From the NCBI GenBank assembly GCA_014529385.2, contig CM043944.1:61198578-61262577 (forward strand): a stretch of DNA of 64,000 nucleotides. The letters are read 5' to 3'. Positions within the stretch are counted from its first letter, which is position 1. Each line of letters begins with the position of its first letter. Under the pieces are notes generated by a model that saw only the letters and a program-made list of their open reading frames with translations, did not search any database and was not told the origin of the DNA. The translations under genes and the position numbers were made by a program. The DNA comes from Adiantum capillus-veneris (lineage: Eukaryota; Streptophyta; Polypodiopsida; Polypodiales; Pteridaceae). Positions 1 to 10,138 of the stretch are shown here, one piece after another.

Positions 1-84
1 CATATGTTCCTTCCAAGCAACAAAATCTGTACCATCAAACTGTGTCAGACCATAACGCTGGAAGTCAAATGAAAAATCAGCCAT
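1..84 (-). CDS. Ty1/copia gag, N-terminus only (runs off the window)
   Basis: The minus strand reads ATG at 84-82 followed by 28 open codons to the window edge. The peptide contains LTQFDGTDFVAWKEHM, the usual start of a plant copia Gag (x-FDGxNFxxWKxxM). It is too short to stand out as an ORF. It is placed correctly: same strand as the PBS at 1717-1728 and the LTR at 1731-1925, about 1.6 kb downstream of them. Gag is the structural protein that packages the element RNA in cytoplasmic particles. The rest of the element, including its 3' LTR, must lie left of the window. Intactness cannot be judged from this stub. Confidence 0.75.
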   Translation of the reverse strand, partial: MADFSFDFQRYGLTQFDGTDFVAWKEHM

Positions 85-1716
85 AATGCTCGCCAAAGAG
101 CAACCAACAATGAGTAGCAAATGTCAACCAAATCAGCCCTAAACTGACTTGAATCGCATCAACAAAAGTCTGCAAATATGGCTGCAAATCAGCCCCAAAA
201 CAGCCCCAAAATTCAGCTCTTAAACAACTGCATAAACAAGTCACAAACGTGTCCCAGATCAGCCTACAACTGAGTCATACATGGACACCTACAAAGAGGA
301 TACAATGGCTGAAAATTCAGCACCCAAATAAGCCCTCAAACCTGCCTGTAAACTTGTAAACCTGTAGCTGAAACCTGCTGAAAAAACCTCAAGCCATTAG
401 TGCTCGAATCCGGCTACCTAGCTCGTAGCCACACAAGCATACATCACAATACTCACTCCTGTGAGTGTGCCAAGATAACTGTACGCCTGTCAAACCCGTG
501 AGCTAATCACCAAGCCCACAATGTGCGGTATCGATGCATACACACGCACAAATCTCCCACCTGCAGAGAACACCACACACAAATGCTGAGTGCAACCCGC
601 AATCTCTACCTAGATCGCATAAATGATGCGCATAAAACTCCTGGGAAAATTTTGCCAGAGTTTCGTCAGTAAAACGGCCACAAAACCAGTAACCAAACTG
701 ACTGCACGCTCAAAACCATGAGCAACCAAAGCGCATCAAACCGCACTCCAAATGCATGCACCAATCTCCACACTTTGCATACATCATTGCAAACACCTGC
801 AAATCTTGTACACAAATATCTGCTCTACCTGTGACTGCCAAAAAACATGCTCGAGGCATACATTGCCGAGCTCAAAATGCAATCACATTAGTCTCCCTGA
901 GCATCAAACCACATAAGGCATACATCGTATCCTCCCACCTGTGAGGAAACTTGCAGCAAATATCACTCTCACATCTGAGAGCAAACCATGTGTGGAATCC
1001 TCGACACACAATAAACAACTGCTGCTGCAGAAAATTCAGCATTCAAAATTTTACAATTCTGATATGACGAATGCGTCCGGAGTGTGCCAAAACCCCAAGG
1101 TAGACTCCTGGATCATATGTATCAGAGTCCGGGTGTGAAAGCTATGCCAAAAACAGTGTTTTTGGGACCCGAAAGTGCACAAATAAACTTGCTGCTGTAC
1201 CTGCTGTAATTCAAAGAATAATTTCAGCAAATAGACATCACCATCGCGTCCGGAGCGTGCCAAAACTCTGACCTAAACTCCTGGATTATGTAGATCTGAC
1301 TCTGTATGACGGAGCTACGCAAAAAACTGCGTTTTAGAGCCCGAAAATGGCAAAAACGAGCTGCACACAGTCTTGAACCTGCTCCTGCTCCACTCTGCGT
1401 GATGCAATGTCCTCTCAATGCAAGCTCCAATGCAAGAGCTTTGCCACAACAGCATCCAAGCACTCGAATGTCAAGCTCTCCTCCGCCGAGCACTTCTCTA
1501 ACGAGCTCCACTGAGCTCAAAAGCTCCTCTCACCAAGGAAGCCGCAACCGCCTCCTCGACCAAGCTTGACCACACCAAGCTCCTAAGCTCCAAAGACAAT
1601 GCTCCTCAAGCTAAAATCTCTCTCCGTGAAACTCCGCGATCGAACTCCACCGTCGAGAGCGAGCGAGCTATTGCCTCGAAGCTCTCAAAGCCGTCGTGCT
1701 CTCCGCGGTCACCATA
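85..1716 (-). other. Leader of the minus-strand copia element
   Basis: This stretch lies between the primer-binding site and the gag start of the minus-strand copia element and has no long open frame. It holds a diverged tandem duplication: about 1062-1180 and 1242-1352 both contain a GCGTCCGGAG-GTGCCAAAA block, then an ACTCCTGGAT block, then GTTTT followed by a CCCGAAAA-like end. The short open frames here look like chance. Confidence 0.5.
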
Positions 1717-1728
1717 GCTCTGATACCA
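1717..1728 (-). other. Primer-binding site (initiator tRNA-Met type)
   Basis: The minus strand reads TGGTATCAGAGC, complementary to the 3' end of plant initiator tRNA-Met and the standard copia minus-strand primer site. It sits 2 nt inside the LTR edge at 1731, which fixes this LTR as the 5' LTR of a minus-strand element. Confidence 0.9.
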
Positions 1729-1730
1729 AT

Positions 1731-1925
1731 TGAAGGGGATCGGGGAGCACCACAGACAGAGAGTGAGAGAGAGAGAGAGAAGGAGACACACAACACAGAT
1801 ATGGGTGGGGAGACTCCAAAGAGTGAGCAGCCCCCTATACACTTATGCTATGTATAAGGTATGCAAGTCAGTGGGCGCCCAAACTCTGGGCGGTCGGGCA
1901 AGGCACAGGCGCCTATACCCCAACA
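1731..1925 (-). repeat. 5' LTR of the minus-strand copia element
   Basis: 195 bp. On the minus strand it starts TGTTGGGGTATA and ends CCCCTTCA, a TG...CA LTR directly followed by the PBS. The TGTTGGGGTATA start is shared with the ~190-bp copia LTR at 54747-54936, so the two families are probably related. A GA/CT-rich tract lies near 1756-1785. The right edge abuts copia A gag, so this element inserted in copia A. The expected target duplication partner is outside the window. Confidence 0.8.
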
Positions 1926-1949
1926 TCATGGTTCTGAGGATGCAGCAAT

Positions 1950-2059
1950 GTTGAGGATGCTGCAGGTCTTGCTGCAAGGATTACTGCTGTTCGAGTGGTT
2001 TTGTGTTGAGGATGATACAGGTCTTGCTGCAAGGATTACTGCTGTTAGAGTTGTTTTGC
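1950..2059 (+). repeat. 55-bp tandem duplication in copia A gag
   Basis: Two adjacent copies begin GTTGAGGATG at 1950 and 2005 and share GCAAGGATTACTGCTGTT. The homologous stretch in copia B (around 48960) is single. The period of 55 is not a multiple of three, so the duplication breaks the frame. Confidence 0.8.
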
Positions 2060-2584
2060 CTACTGCAGAACAAGCTCGTTGGGATGTAAAGGATGCGCAT
2101 GATCATGCATTGATTGCATTGTCTGTGTATTCTAGCTGGTCTTTATGCAAGCCGCAATGAGGCAAAAATTGCATTGCTGCGTAAAGAGCTGGAGTCAAAG
2201 ACTATGCATGAGGAAGATGATATGGACACTTTCCTTGCTGGTGTCAAGGATATCAATGAGAAACTTATTTCTGCATGTGAAGTTATTTCTGACAGTTCCC
2301 TTGTGCAGACAGTTCTAGATGCCTTACCAGATTCTTACCAAACTTTTGCTAGTACTTGGAGACTTATGACCCAAGGAAATCTTGAAGTTGTCAAGTTTGA
2401 TGCATTGTGCTCATGATTGTTGCAAGAGTCACTTTCTAGAAAAAACAGGACTAGACAACGTGCAGTTGAACAGGCTTTTATTGCTTCTCAAAGAAAGGGT
2501 GGTAACAGCAATGCAGCCACTTCTTATGGTTCTTCTGCAAGTGGAAAATCACCTGTTATTACTAATGCTTTTGATGGCAGCAAT

Positions 2585-2588
2585 CCGT
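2585..2588. other. Target-site duplication, left copy
   Basis: CCGT directly precedes the TG of the left gypsy LTR. The matching CCGT at 12865-12868 directly follows the terminal CA of the right LTR. Joining the flanks at this point restores the copia gag order seen in copies B and C. Duplications of 4-5 bp are normal for LTR elements. Confidence 0.8.
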
Positions 2589-4662
2589 TGAGGGCGAGCT
2601 TTTTGAAATGGGGCCTCTAAACCCAAATCAATGGGCCTACCCTCACAAAATGTTCGTAAAGAGGTACGCACACTACTTGGGGCACCACCTTCTTTTGGGA
2701 GTGGAGAAGGAAACCAATCAAAATAACACTTGCACTCACCCACTCAAGCAACACATTTTGAAAACCCCCTTACTCTATATACACTTTGGACACTTGAACA
2801 CCATCAACGATTATGCAACCCAATGCCTTGCATCAAAAATGAAATATGCAATTTGTGGAATAGCATTCACCTTCTCCCCATAAGAATACCCATAATACAT
2901 CCAAACTCTTCCTCTCTCAAGCACTCATCAAAAAATCATGCGCACAAGACTTGCCTCTCAAACACACAAGAGAATCACTTACATCAAACTAACACACTTT
3001 GCATAGAGAGCTCATTTCCATCTATGCAATGCCGTGACACAAATAAAATCACCATGAGAGGTAGCCACATGCATATGTAATGAAGCAAAAGAGATTTGGA
3101 GTGAGAAATTTCTTTAGACCAATTAAATAAGTGTGGAGAAACAAACCAATGGTAAATTGAGAATAGAACACTTACTTGATTTCTCGCACACCTTTTAAGG
3201 GGAGGACAGACGCTGGCTAACCATCACGAATTGCGACACTTGAAAGTTTTGAAGATGATTTCATGATCATTAACATAACCATGAGAGAGATCATGATGTA
3301 TTTACAAGTTATTGAGGTGCTACAAATGATTTATTGGGTTGATGGAGTAAGAGATTGTAGAATGGAAAGAGTGGAGAATAGAGTTGCACTTCCTCCAAAG
3401 AGGAGGGTTAGGAGGGAGGATGTGAAAGAGGGAGAGTTGGGGTTTTCTCTACTATTGATCAAGAAACAACATGAAGTTGAAAATATAGGTGTGTGTCCCT
3501 CAGTCTCTCCAAGGGGGGCTATTTATAGTTGTGTAGGAGTGGGATTATGCTACACTTAATTAGAGTAAGTGATTAGACCTAATTAAGTGTCCTTTGACCA
3601 CTCATTGAATATTGGACATAAAAGGGAGTATTTTTTCACCAAAAATATCATTTTAGACCGTGAAAGCTCCATAGGGGTGCATAATGTAGGTGGCCCCCAC
3701 CATGAGGCCCTACGGGTGGCTCCTGCGGGGTATCTCAACTTGTCTGTCTTGGCATTTAGAAAGCATCTTTAGGTTGGTCCCATCACATGCAAGTGACCTT
3801 GAACACTCATTGATCTTCTAGAAGATGAGTAGGGGAAAATAAGATCTCACCTTCTTGATTTACTTGATTTACAGTTCCCTTTTGCTGCGAATCTGACAGA
3901 TTTACACTATTTTGACCATAACTTTTTACCTGTAGCTCGGAATGACATGCTTCAAAAGGCAAAATTGACCTTCTCAACATGTTTGATATGAATTTGGACT
4001 ATTATTCATGCCCATGCACCAAGGAATTCGGTTTGGAAGGTCCACACTAGGCTAGGGAACCTTTTGCTTCCAAGTCTTCTTGTATGGGCCCTTTGCTTGT
4101 ATGCATCCAAGGGGAATCATGCTTTTTCAAAAGGCTATGATGCTTAAACAAATAGAGGAGGGCCCAATACTATTTGCTTGTGAAAAGAATATACAATTGG
4201 AGTCTTTTTGAAAGGAGAGAAACTATATGTATATTCTTAAGAGATATTGGGCCACCTATGTAGGGGGCATAGAAGACTTGTAGAGAGGGACCATAATCTT
4301 TGGTAAAGACAAGTGGAGAGTTGATTTCCATGGGAATTTATCTATATGGGGTGGAAGATGGATATATTATTTTTCTACTACTAATTCACAAGAGGTAAGA
4401 AAGTTTGGGGGTATATAGTTGGTTATTGTATGCTTATTCTATTTACAAAGAAAAAAAGAAAAGGGTGGTAATATAAATATATGACTAAGGTGACATTTTT
4501 GGGAAGAGTATAATGTATGTGTCGCCACAAAGGTTAAACGAAGAGGGGGAATTTACTCTAGATAACTTAATAGCGTAGAAAAATATATACACATATGAGG
4601 AAGAGGACATTGAGTAGGCTGACAAATGTTGCAAAAAGATGGTTACCATTTTATGCCACTCA
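2589..4662 (-). repeat. Gypsy 3' LTR (left copy)
   Basis: 2,074 bp, bounded by TG on the left and CA on the right in plus orientation. It matches 10788-12864 across its whole length. The first ~1,040 bp (to 3627) look identical to the partner, while the remainder shows about 16 substitutions and a few 1-2 nt indels by eye. The open frames inside (for example 2730-3080 and 3263-3559) recur identically in the other LTR and have no recognisable domain, so I treat them as chance. Confidence 0.9.
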
Positions 4663-4823
4663 TATTAGCCCTCCCCCAAGCCTAGAGAAATTCATATCTT
4701 TAGGAGGACGGTGTTGCTTCTTTTTCTTCTTTTTTTTGTCATTTTTCCTTTTTCACTTTTTTTTTTCTCAATAGGAGGAGTGTCATGCACTCTTTTACTC
4801 CATTAGACCTACTTTTCATTACC
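4663..4823 (-). other. Polypurine tract and 3' untranslated stretch of the gypsy element
   Basis: On the minus strand a purine-rich GGGGGAGGG lies about 6 nt before the 3' LTR edge at 4662, the expected plus-strand primer. The rest of the interval is T-rich on the plus strand and holds no coding signal beyond the polyprotein stop. Confidence 0.7.
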
Positions 4824-7800
4824 TCAATCCCATAAATCGAAGATGGGAGGGTTGCCTTGGGTATGTTCAGATTCCAAGGTTGGTTCTTCTTTGCACATCA
4901 AAGCTTTAAAAATAGGTGGAGCATTTGCCAAGCCGAAGGGAGCCATGTCAATTTGGAGCTTAGACGATGTAGGTAGATGACTTCCTATCAACGGATTGAT
5001 ACGTTGAAAGTAGGGCTTTAATCTCCATCCATTGACTCTGGTCTTGTGGAGTTTTCCTGATAAATCTGCTAATCTGTAACTACCATTCCCAAAATTTGTT
5101 TTTATCATGAAAGGTCCCTCCCATCTTAGCAAAAACTTTTTGTCAAGTCGAGTATCAAGTCGGTTATCATAGCGAAGAACCAACATACCTTCCTTCAATC
5201 CTTTCCCCTTGAGCTTCTTGTTGATTTTATCCCTTTGGCTTGTCGCTTTGGTGATGTAGTGATCAATGGACTCTTCTCTATCTAGCTCAAGTCGTTGGAG
5301 ATCTAAGATCCTTTCATGTAGAACCTCTTTTGGTTTTTTTGCTACTCTTGCAAGAACGCGCAAGCTTGAGAGCTCTACCTCAATGGGGAGAAGTGCCTCC
5401 TGTCCATAAACTAGATGAAAAGGGGTGAATTGGGTAGATACCTTGAAAGATGTCCTATATGCCCAAAGAGCAGCCGTCAAATGGCGATCCCAATCATTAG
5501 GCCGGTCCACAACCTGCTTAGAAATGATCTTACATATCATTCCATTCACTTTTTCCACCAATCCATTGCATTGAGGATAGTAGGGTGTGGAATGCACGTG
5601 TTTCACTTTTAACCTCCTCAAGAGATCATTCAGAAGGTTAACCCTAAAACCCGGGCCTCGATCTGATAAGATTTCTAGGGGTGTTCCAAACCTACTACAA
5701 ATATGATCAAAAATAAACTTTGATACCTCTTCAGCTGTGATTCGGGTTGTGCTTGTTGCTTCTGCCCATCGTGTCATGTAGTCAACACCCATGATGATGA
5801 AAACCTTCCCTGTAGAAGTACGAGGTAGGGGACCTATTGCATCCACACCCCACTTTTCAAAAGGGCCATAAGATATTATTGGGACTCGAGGCTCATATGT
5901 TAGTCGTCTATCCCCAGCAATTTGGCATGGCTTACATGCCTTACACCAATATTGGACATCACGATGAAAGCTCGGCCAAATAAACCCTGCTTGTAAAATC
6001 TTCCTACTTGTAATATCTTGAGAAAAGTGACCACCACAGACATCATCATGACATGAAAGAAGAATTTTCTCTATCTCTTGCACACCTGGTACTCTCCTCA
6101 AGACCAAATCTTTCCCTTTGTGATATAAATCATCCCCGATCAACTGGTAAGGTGTGGCCTTCTTAACTAGTCTATGTCTTTGCACCTTGTCTAAGTGTTT
6201 GGGACACTCACCTGCTTGTAGAAAGAAGATAATGTCTTTTAGCTCCTTTTGAACTTGATATTTGGGTTCATATAGTTTCACACCTCCTACCGCCATTTGA
6301 AGCTTTTCATTTGCGAGTAAGTCTGCTTCCTTGTTATGAGTTCTCACAATGTGTTGTACCTGTGTTGCTTTAAAACCCTTCATCAAAGCTCTTACACTAC
6401 TAAGCCACTCAAACAATGTACGATTCTTGCACCTCCAAGTCCCTTGGATTTGCCTGACCACTAGCGAAGAATCACCTTTTATAATAAGTCTTTGTATGCC
6501 TAATTCTTTGCATTCTTCTAACCCAAGGGTTAGAGCAGCATACTCAGCCTCATTGTTAGAGTGAACACTGGGTAGAGTGATACCTTTTCTAACCATTACC
6601 TCCTTTTGTGGGTTCAAAATGATGATTCCCCCTGCTGCTTTGTCCTTTTGGCGTTGATAAGCTCCGTCAAAGCATAAAGTATGGGCATTATCAATCTCCT
6701 TCACTTTGAACTGTTTTGAGCCTTCCTCTCTTTGTCGTCGTGATCCTTCCCTTTCTCTCACTTTGTAGGTGAGAATGTCTGCAAGTCCTGCTCTTGTGCT
6801 ATCTTCTACAAGGAAAGTGTATTCAAATTCTTGGAGTTCAAGCACCCACTTTGCTATTCTAGATGAGAGGCTCATGTGTTGTACTACATATGGTAGATTG
6901 TGCTCTAAGGTGAGAAAAACAAATGGCACAGGGAGAAGATACGATCGAAACTTCCTTACCGCAAACAAGATTGCAAAGACCACTTTCTCCATTTCAGTGT
7001 ATCCCTTCTCGGCCGGAGTCATCACCTTGCTTGCAAAATAGATCGGCCTCATGTATGATGTTTTAGGATCTTTTTGCATCAAAACAACACCAATTGCTTC
7101 GAAACCTACACTTGGAGTGACATAGTAGGTCTCCTTTGGATCTGGTGGCATTAGGATTGGAAGAGAGCTAAGAATGCCCTTCACTTCCTCAAAACATTTT
7201 GCATGTTTCCTCCCCCATTCAAATGTAGATTGGCTTGCCAACCTATGCAAGGGGGCGATGGCTTCTGCTAGGAGATGGATGAAGCGAGACATGTACCTCA
7301 CTTTGTGGTTAAAGGTCATTAGCTCCTTAGTTGTTGTTGGTGGAGATAATGACAAAAGGGCCTCTACTTTAGAGGGATCCACTTGAATTCCTTGTGAAGA
7401 AACCACATGGCCTAGCAAAACCACCTGAGATTCACCGATATGACACTTCTCTGGGTTGAGTTGTCCCCCAAATTGATGGAGCCTCTTAAGCCCCTCTTCA
7501 ACCTTTTGGCAGTGAAGTGATCTACAACTATAAATACAGAAATCATCCATAAAGACTCTTATAGATTTTCCAAAGAATGGCTGAAATACAAATATTGTGA
7601 ATCTCATGAAGGTGCTAGGAGCATTGGTTAGCCCAAAAGGCATTACTCTGAATGTAAAACATCCCCAAGGTGTGATGAAGGTGGTTTTTGGTTGGTCCTC
7701 TTCTGCTATTCTAATTTGAAAATATCCTGAATACCCATCACACACAGTGTAGCATTCGTGACCTGCTACTTCATTCAAAATTTCATCTTGGAAAGGGAGA

Positions 7801-9743
7801 GGGAAGTGGTCCTTCTTTGTTGCAGCGTTGAGGGGTTTGTAATCCACGCAGACCCTCCACTTACCATTCTTCTTGGGAGTGACTACAATAGGTGATACCC
7901 ATTCGGAGTTGGATACTGGATAGATGAAGCTAGCCTTCAAGAGTCGATTCACTTCTTGTAGGAGAGCCTTTTGTTGCACAGATCCTAGTCGCCTTAACTT
8001 TTGAGCCACGGGTTTGGTCCCTGGTTTCAATTCAATTCGATGCTCTATTACATCTACACCTCTTATTTGTGAGTAGTCAGTGATAAACAAATTGGGATAC
8101 CTCCTTAACATATTGATGTAGGACCTCTTCTCCTCACAAGTAAGATCTTTTGCAAGCATCTTCTCAAATCCTTCTTCAAGGTGGTGACATCTTTCATCCC
8201 CTCGTGTGTGATTGTCTGTTGGCTGTTCTTCTACAGGAACATCTTGAGTGTTGGCGTTGAATACAATTCCCATTACCTCCAAAGAAGACTCCTCTTCACT
8301 GGCTGATGCACTGGTTGATGCTTCCTCATCACTTGAGTAAGGACTCTCCTCCTCGCTCTCTTCATCTGCCGTGGTTTCATAGTTGATATCTAGTTGCTTT
8401 CCTTCTCGCCAATCATACACCACCGGTTGACCCTTCTTAAGAATCAAACGACCACTTCCCCATTTTTGATCTGCATTCATAGCAATGAGCCAAGGCCTCC
8501 CTAGGATGATGGGATAGCCCTCCCCCTTAGCTGGCATGACATACATATCCACTCGTGTATCTATGTTACATACAGAGACTTTTACATTTTCAATGATCCC
8601 CAAACACTTCACACTTGAGTTGTTGGCTAGCCTAACTTGACAATTAGAGAACTTTGTAATTTCAAGCCCTAACTTGTTCATTGATTTTTCCGTGATCACA
8701 CACATTTGAGCTCCACCATCAACATATACATTAGACACCTTTTTACCCCTTATGTAAGCATCCACAATGGGTTCCACATCTTTTTGTAGCTTTGAGGCCA
8801 CAACCTTAATGGAAAGATTTGCTTTCTTTTTTGGAATTCTTGTACTTACCAACTTTGGCCATTGCCTTGTTACTTTGGCTGATAGGTGTAGAAGTTGAGG
8901 CCATGAAATGTTTGGCTTTTGCGTTTGTAAATCCTCCAGGATGTTGTAGGTCTCTAGCTCCTTTCCCAATGGGAAGTCGTTGATACCAATTTCCCTTCGC
9001 CTTGATCTTTTCTTCCTACTACTTTCAGCTTCTTCCATCTTTGACTTCTTCTTCTTGTCCCTTCTGGCTGAATTTGTTCCTTCACTTCTCATGTCTTCAT
9101 CCTTATCATGTGCTCTTGTGCGTTTTTCTGCCGGCATAACATCAAAGTTTAGAGTATGCTCATCTATTACCTCTTCTAACTTGATGATGTTGACTCCTCT
9201 TTCTTCCTCCTCATGTGGGACGGGAGGTATATTTGCTGGTGGTGGTGGTCGACGAAGGATTTGTGGACCTTGAGCTTGTTCTTGCTGCACAGTGAGAGGA
9301 GGCGGTCTGGGGGGATATATGTCTCCCGGAAGTCGCCTTGGATGTGGACAATTGTACATGCCATGGCCCATTTCATTGCAATTCCAACATCGCAACTCTT
9401 GAGCTTGTCTTCGTTGATTGCGATTCCCTTCTCTTGGTTGTCGTTGTTGAGGTAGGCCTTGTACTAGATTCAGAGTGAGGTTCTCAAGCTGTTGAGTTAG
9501 CCTTTGTAAAACCTCTTGTTGAGAGTTATCTCCTATTTGTGAAGATTGTGCAAGAGGGGCCCTGATTGGTGCTTCCATGGTTTGTGAAGACTCCCTCTCA
9601 CTCACTTCATTCAAACCCCTTGCTCTATGTGCTTGGAAGTGTAGTTTTCTAAACTTGATGATGGCTACCTCACGTGCTTCTTCGAAGGTGGATGGGAATT
9701 TTAGCTCTACTTTAGCCTTTAAAAGTGGATACAAGCCAACCAT
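4824..9743 (-). CDS. Ty3/gypsy gag-pol polyprotein with dual RNase H
   Basis: 1,639 codons open. Visible in order: C-terminal Gag; CCHC zinc knuckle at residues 119-132 (CWNCNEMGHGMYNC); retropepsin with DGGA at about 342-345 and ILGRPW near 413; reverse transcriptase (about 590-760) with MPFGLTNAPSTF and FMDD at 731-734; first RNase H (about 845-990); second RNase H (about 1023-1150) with D1026, E1065, D1091 and D1141; integrase zinc finger (H1232, H1239, C1267, C1270) and core D1301, D1361, E1397; C-terminal GPF motif near 1543. The duplicated RNase H marks Tat-type elements. Met at 9743 is internal: the native start lies upstream and is blocked by a stop and a frameshift. Residues 1599-1616 repeat an RT-like PFGLANAP motif of unknown meaning. 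Confidence 0.92.
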   Translation of the reverse strand: MVGLYPLLKAKVELKFPSTFEEAREVAIIKFRKLHFQAHRARGLNEVSERESSQTMEAPIRAPLAQSSQIGDNSQQEVLQRLTQQLENLTLNLVQGLPQQRQPREGNRNQRRQAQELRCWNCNEMGHGMYNCPHPRRLPGDIYPPRPPPLTVQQEQAQGPQILRRPPPPANIPPVPHEEEERGVNIIKLEEVIDEHTLNFDVMPAEKRTRAHDKDEDMRSEGTNSARRDKKKKSKMEEAESSRKKRSRRREIGINDFPLGKELETYNILEDLQTQKPNISWPQLLHLSAKVTRQWPKLVSTRIPKKKANLSIKVVASKLQKDVEPIVDAYIRGKKVSNVYVDGGAQMCVITEKSMNKLGLEITKFSNCQVRLANNSSVKCLGIIENVKVSVCNIDTRVDMYVMPAKGEGYPIILGRPWLIAMNADQKWGSGRLILKKGQPVVYDWREGKQLDINYETTADEESEEESPYSSDEEASTSASASEEESSLEVMGIVFNANTQDVPVEEQPTDNHTRGDERCHHLEEGFEKMLAKDLTCEEKRSYINMLRRYPNLFITDYSQIRGVDVIEHRIELKPGTKPVAQKLRRLGSVQQKALLQEVNRLLKASFIYPVSNSEWVSPIVVTPKKNGKWRVCVDYKPLNAATKKDHFPLPFQDEILNEVAGHECYTVCDGYSGYFQIRIAEEDQPKTTFITPWGCFTFRVMPFGLTNAPSTFMRFTIFVFQPFFGKSIRVFMDDFCIYSCRSLHCQKVEEGLKRLHQFGGQLNPEKCHIGESQVVLLGHVVSSQGIQVDPSKVEALLSLSPPTTTKELMTFNHKVRYMSRFIHLLAEAIAPLHRLASQSTFEWGRKHAKCFEEVKGILSSLPILMPPDPKETYYVTPSVGFEAIGVVLMQKDPKTSYMRPIYFASKVMTPAEKGYTEMEKVVFAILFAVRKFRSYLLPVPFVFLTLEHNLPYVVQHMSLSSRIAKWVLELQEFEYTFLVEDSTRAGLADILTYKVREREGSRRQREEGSKQFKVKEIDNAHTLCFDGAYQRQKDKAAGGIIILNPQKEVMVRKGITLPSVHSNNEAEYAALTLGLEECKELGIQRLIIKGDSSLVVRQIQGTWRCKNRTLFEWLSSVRALMKGFKATQVQHIVRTHNKEADLLANEKLQMAVGGVKLYEPKYQVQKELKDIIFFLQAGECPKHLDKVQRHRLVKKATPYQLIGDDLYHKGKDLVLRRVPGVQEIEKILLSCHDDVCGGHFSQDITSRKILQAGFIWPSFHRDVQYWCKACKPCQIAGDRRLTYEPRVPIISYGPFEKWGVDAIGPLPRTSTGKVFIIMGVDYMTRWAEATSTTRITAEEVSKFIFDHICSRFGTPLEILSDRGPGFRVNLLNDLLRRLKVKHVHSTPYYPQCNGLVEKVNGMICKIISKQVVDRPNDWDRHLTAALWAYRTSFKVSTQFTPFHLVYGQEALLPIEVELSSLRVLARVAKKPKEVLHERILDLQRLELDREESIDHYITKATSQRDKINKKLKGKGLKEGMLVLRYDNRLDTRLDKKFLLRWEGPFMIKTNFGNGSYRLADLSGKLHKTRVNGWRLKPYFQRINPLIGSHLPTSSKLQIDMAPFGLANAPPIFKALMCKEEPTLESEHTQGNPPIFDLWD

Positions 9744-10138
9744 GAATCTCTCTTTTTTTAGAAAGTTAGGTGCACCACCATGATTTTCTAATGTAGCCTC
9801 CCACCTACCCCATAGATTGACAAAGGTTGCTTCATAAGAGGGATAGTCTTCAAGTGATACCTGCTTATGTCCAATAAGACATTTCTATAGTCCTTCAGAA
9901 GTATCACCTTGCCCGAACTTGGAGAGGAAGCTTGCTCGCAGTCTCTCCCAATTGGACTTGATTTGGGGTTCCAAGGTCTCATACCATGCTTTAGCTTCTG
10001 CTTTTAGAACCAACGGGAAGGCTCGTAGCTTTACTTCCTATCTCTCCCGGATATGAGATGTGCCATCTCCAAGTTGACAAGAAACTCTTGCGCATCTTCC
10101 CCACTTCTTGCATAGAACGTGGGAAAAGAACTTGACAT
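9744..10138 (-). pseudogene. Gypsy gag N-terminal part (frameshift and stop)
   Basis: Upstream of the long frame, in the same reading frame, the minus strand encodes a retrotransposon-gag core (VKLRAFPLVL, AKAWYETLEP, NWERLRASFLSKFG, then a YEATFVNLWGRWEA block). This frame is broken by TAG at 9887-9885. A start ATG at 10138 opens a peptide beginning MSSSFPTFY in another frame and joins only through a frameshift near 10035. The lesions separate the natural Gag start from the rest of the polyprotein, so full Gag-Pol probably cannot be made. Confidence 0.75.

Larger units (their letters stand above)
1926..2588 (+). pseudogene. Copia A gag, 5' fragment (broken)
   Basis: Plus-strand Ty1/copia gag homologous to copia B at 48900-49520. 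Recognisable segments include LAGLYASRNEAK, MHEEDDMDTFLAGVKDIN and DSYQTFASTWRLMTQGN, the UBN2/gag-polypeptide type. It lacks its N-terminus, cut off by the minus-strand copia LTR at 1925. Visible defects relative to copia B are a 55-bp tandem duplication (1950-2004 and 2005-2059), a deletion of about 55 bp near 2130, and an in-frame TGA at 2414-2416. The 3' part resumes at 12865 after a 10.3 kb gypsy insertion. Not functional. Confidence 0.85.

Noticed and set aside
2608-3772. Identical small ORFs in both gypsy LTRs (116, 98 and 91 codons)
   Set aside because: Identity follows from LTR duplication; no domain, and coding on the strand opposite to the element.
9788-9982. Separate 64-codon minus-strand gene upstream of the gypsy polyprotein
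   Set aside because: Overlaps the gag core in another frame; the gag-like text is in the polyprotein frame.
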